Positions 62,452-64,000 of a DNA stretch of 64,000 bases are shown piece after piece. The translations under genes and the position numbers were made by a program. This stretch comes from Oligoflexus sp. GTDB taxonomy: Bacteria; Bdellovibrionota_B; Oligoflexia; Oligoflexales; Oligoflexaceae. The notes under the pieces were generated by a model. The model was not told the origin of the DNA. It did no database searches and saw only the letters and a list, made by a program, of their open reading frames with translations. The stretch is from positions 1 to 64,000 of the forward strand of contig JACMPP010000086.1 in NCBI GenBank assembly GCA_014377445.1, given 5' to 3'. Every line of letters starts with the position of its first letter. The first letter of the stretch is position 1.

Positions 62452-62629
62452 ATCTTTAGGATTTTTAAAGGGTCTTGAGAATCTCGATGAGGTCTTTCTT
62501 TTGATCCGGGCTGTACATCTCCACTCCGTTCTTTAGAGATACTCTCCAGCCGGCGGACATATAAACATACCGGCTGAATATGGCATATTTTCACCGAAAG
62601 CGAGAATGACTGTTCCCTCTTCGCGGTGA

Positions 62630-62989
62630 TTAAATTTGCAGGTAGAGATCTTCGGCGATTTGCTCGACAGATCCTTTGAATTCAAAGGAGAGAAAGCGGG
62701 CCTTACCGCTTTTCAAATCAACCAGGCCGACGGCGATTTTGTCAGTCGGGCAGACGTTCATGCAGGTCGTCACCATGCAGCGGATCTGTCTCTTCTGTTT
62801 TTTATCACTGAGGATACTCTTCACGGCTTTTTGGATGGAACGAGCCGGGCTATCTTCGCCTTCACGGACAAGTTTAAAACCGCATTTTTCACAGACCCAC
62901 AGCATGGTTTCGCTCACGGACGCTTCTTCCGGGGTGAATTTGGTCTTGGTTTTACCCGCTTTATCTTTGCCCCAGTTAAACAAATCCAT
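62630..62989 (-). CDS. Predicted metal-binding / thioredoxin-like 2Fe-2S ferredoxin-type protein
   Basis: CEKCGFKLVREGED…CMVTTCMNVCPTDKIAVGLVDLKSGKARF. Confidence 0.6.
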   Translation of the reverse strand: MDLFNWGKDKAGKTKTKFTPEEASVSETMLWVCEKCGFKLVREGEDSPARSIQKAVKSILSDKKQKRQIRCMVTTCMNVCPTDKIAVGLVDLKSGKARFLSFEFKGSVEQIAEDLYLQI

Positions 62990-63247
62990 AGTGCCCCACC
63001 TCCATCACTGACCAAATTATACGAGACAGTTGTCACGGGTTACCAGGTCTTCTTCGAAGCCAAGGCTCCGAGACAATCGAAATAACAGGTAGAAAGCAGG
63101 CTCGATTGCTAAAAGCTGGATTAATCACCCAAAGCTCTATAAAAGCTACCGTTCGGATTTGGTCTTCTGCGCCGTTAAGACGAGGGGTGAAGAGAGACCA
63201 ATCGACGTGCTACAATGGCACTAAACTTTCGGAAGGGTAAACCCGCT

Positions 63248-64000
63248 ATGAGCGCATGGCTTGCAATCGACTTTGGCACCTCAAATTCACTCGTAGCAGG
63301 TGCCAACGCTGAAGGCATTTTTGCTCCTGTCGCCATCGATCCCAGCTCTCCCGATCCCACGATCATGAAAAGCGTGCTCTATTCCCTTCGTCGCAACGAG
63401 TGGTCGGTCGGGAATGAAGCCATTTCCCTCTATTACGAAGCCGGGGCCGAAGGCCGCGTACTCAAATCACTCAAGAAATTTTTGCCTGATTCAAGCTTTC
63501 AGGGCACTCAGATCCATGGCCAGTACTACTCACTCGAGGATCTGCTCGCACGCCTCCTCAGAACGATGCGTGAGCGCTCGGAAGTTCAGCTCGGACAAGA
63601 ACTGAAGAAAGTGGTTCTCGGCCACCCAGCGCTTTTCTCGCCGCAGATAGAAGCCCATCAGAGAGCCTTGACGCGCCTCGAGAAATCCGCGCAGATCGCC
63701 GGCTTTGAGGAGATCGTCTTTTGTGCCGAACCGGTGGCCGCCGCTCACAATTTTGCGAAAAGCCTGACCAGCGAGAAAAACGTCCTGGTCGCTGACTTCG
63801 GGGGTGGTACCAGCGATTTTACGATTATCCGTCTCCGTCCCGATGGATTCTCAGAAAAGGATGTTCTTTCGCTCGGCGGTATTTCGCTCGCGGGGGATGC
63901 CTTCGACGGCAGCATCATGGAACATGCGGTTGCCCCGTTCTTTGGATCAAAAATTCATTTTCAGATGCCGATGGGCTCCAACGTTTTAAATCTACCAAAA
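63248..64000 (+). CDS. Hsp70-family (YegD-like) protein, truncated by the window edge
   Basis: MSAWLAIDFGTSNSLVAGA; AEPVAAAHNFA; VLVADFGGGTSDFTIIRL; open to end of window. Confidence 0.88.
   Translation, partial: MSAWLAIDFGTSNSLVAGANAEGIFAPVAIDPSSPDPTIMKSVLYSLRRNEWSVGNEAISLYYEAGAEGRVLKSLKKFLPDSSFQGTQIHGQYYSLEDLLARLLRTMRERSEVQLGQELKKVVLGHPALFSPQIEAHQRALTRLEKSAQIAGFEEIVFCAEPVAAAHNFAKSLTSEKNVLVADFGGGTSDFTIIRLRPDGFSEKDVLSLGGISLAGDAFDGSIMEHAVAPFFGSKIHFQMPMGSNVLNLPK

Noticed and set aside
1-64000. tRNA/rRNA genes, CRISPR arrays, IS elements, prophage or defence islands
   Set aside because: No cloverleaf with GTTCRA arm, no regularly spaced repeats, and no transposase, integrase or phage proteins found by reading the sequence and ORFs.

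Overview
The 64 kb window reads as ordinary, gene-dense bacterial chromosome. It is Gram-negative-like; the gene mix suggests a Bdellovibrionota/Oligoflexia- or delta-type lineage, but that is inference. I found no tRNA, rRNA, CRISPR array or mobile element. Main blocks: hldE; a flagellar cluster (sigma-54 activator, flgB-flgC-fliE-fliF-fliH-fliI-fliJ-motE-like) without fliG; fmt-purN; a methyl-accepting chemotaxis protein; flbD plus a large TPR protein; prfB with an intact programmed +1 frameshift; prkA-yeaH-spoVR; acpP, rpiB, glyA, nrdR, ribE, a ribBA-like gene, ribH, nusB; tsaE-pdxJ-glmM-cdaR-cdaA-folP-ftsH-tilS on the minus strand; flagellin; fadD-like, cinA, lolA-like; a second sigma-54 regulator; pyrB, purM and a TrpC-like pseudoenzyme; an OmpA-like / PAD-family / SET-domain trio; and a truncated Hsp70-family gene at the right edge. 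Best leads: a RibBA-like protein with a degenerate GTP cyclohydrolase II domain (RibBX type), a truncated TrpC-like protein lacking catalytic residues beside purM, the missing fliG, a small ORF with a strong Shine-Dalgarno upstream of flagellin, an orphan GspC-like PDZ protein, and the SET/PAD/OmpA neighbourhood. No clearly new multi-gene system can be demonstrated from sequence alone.
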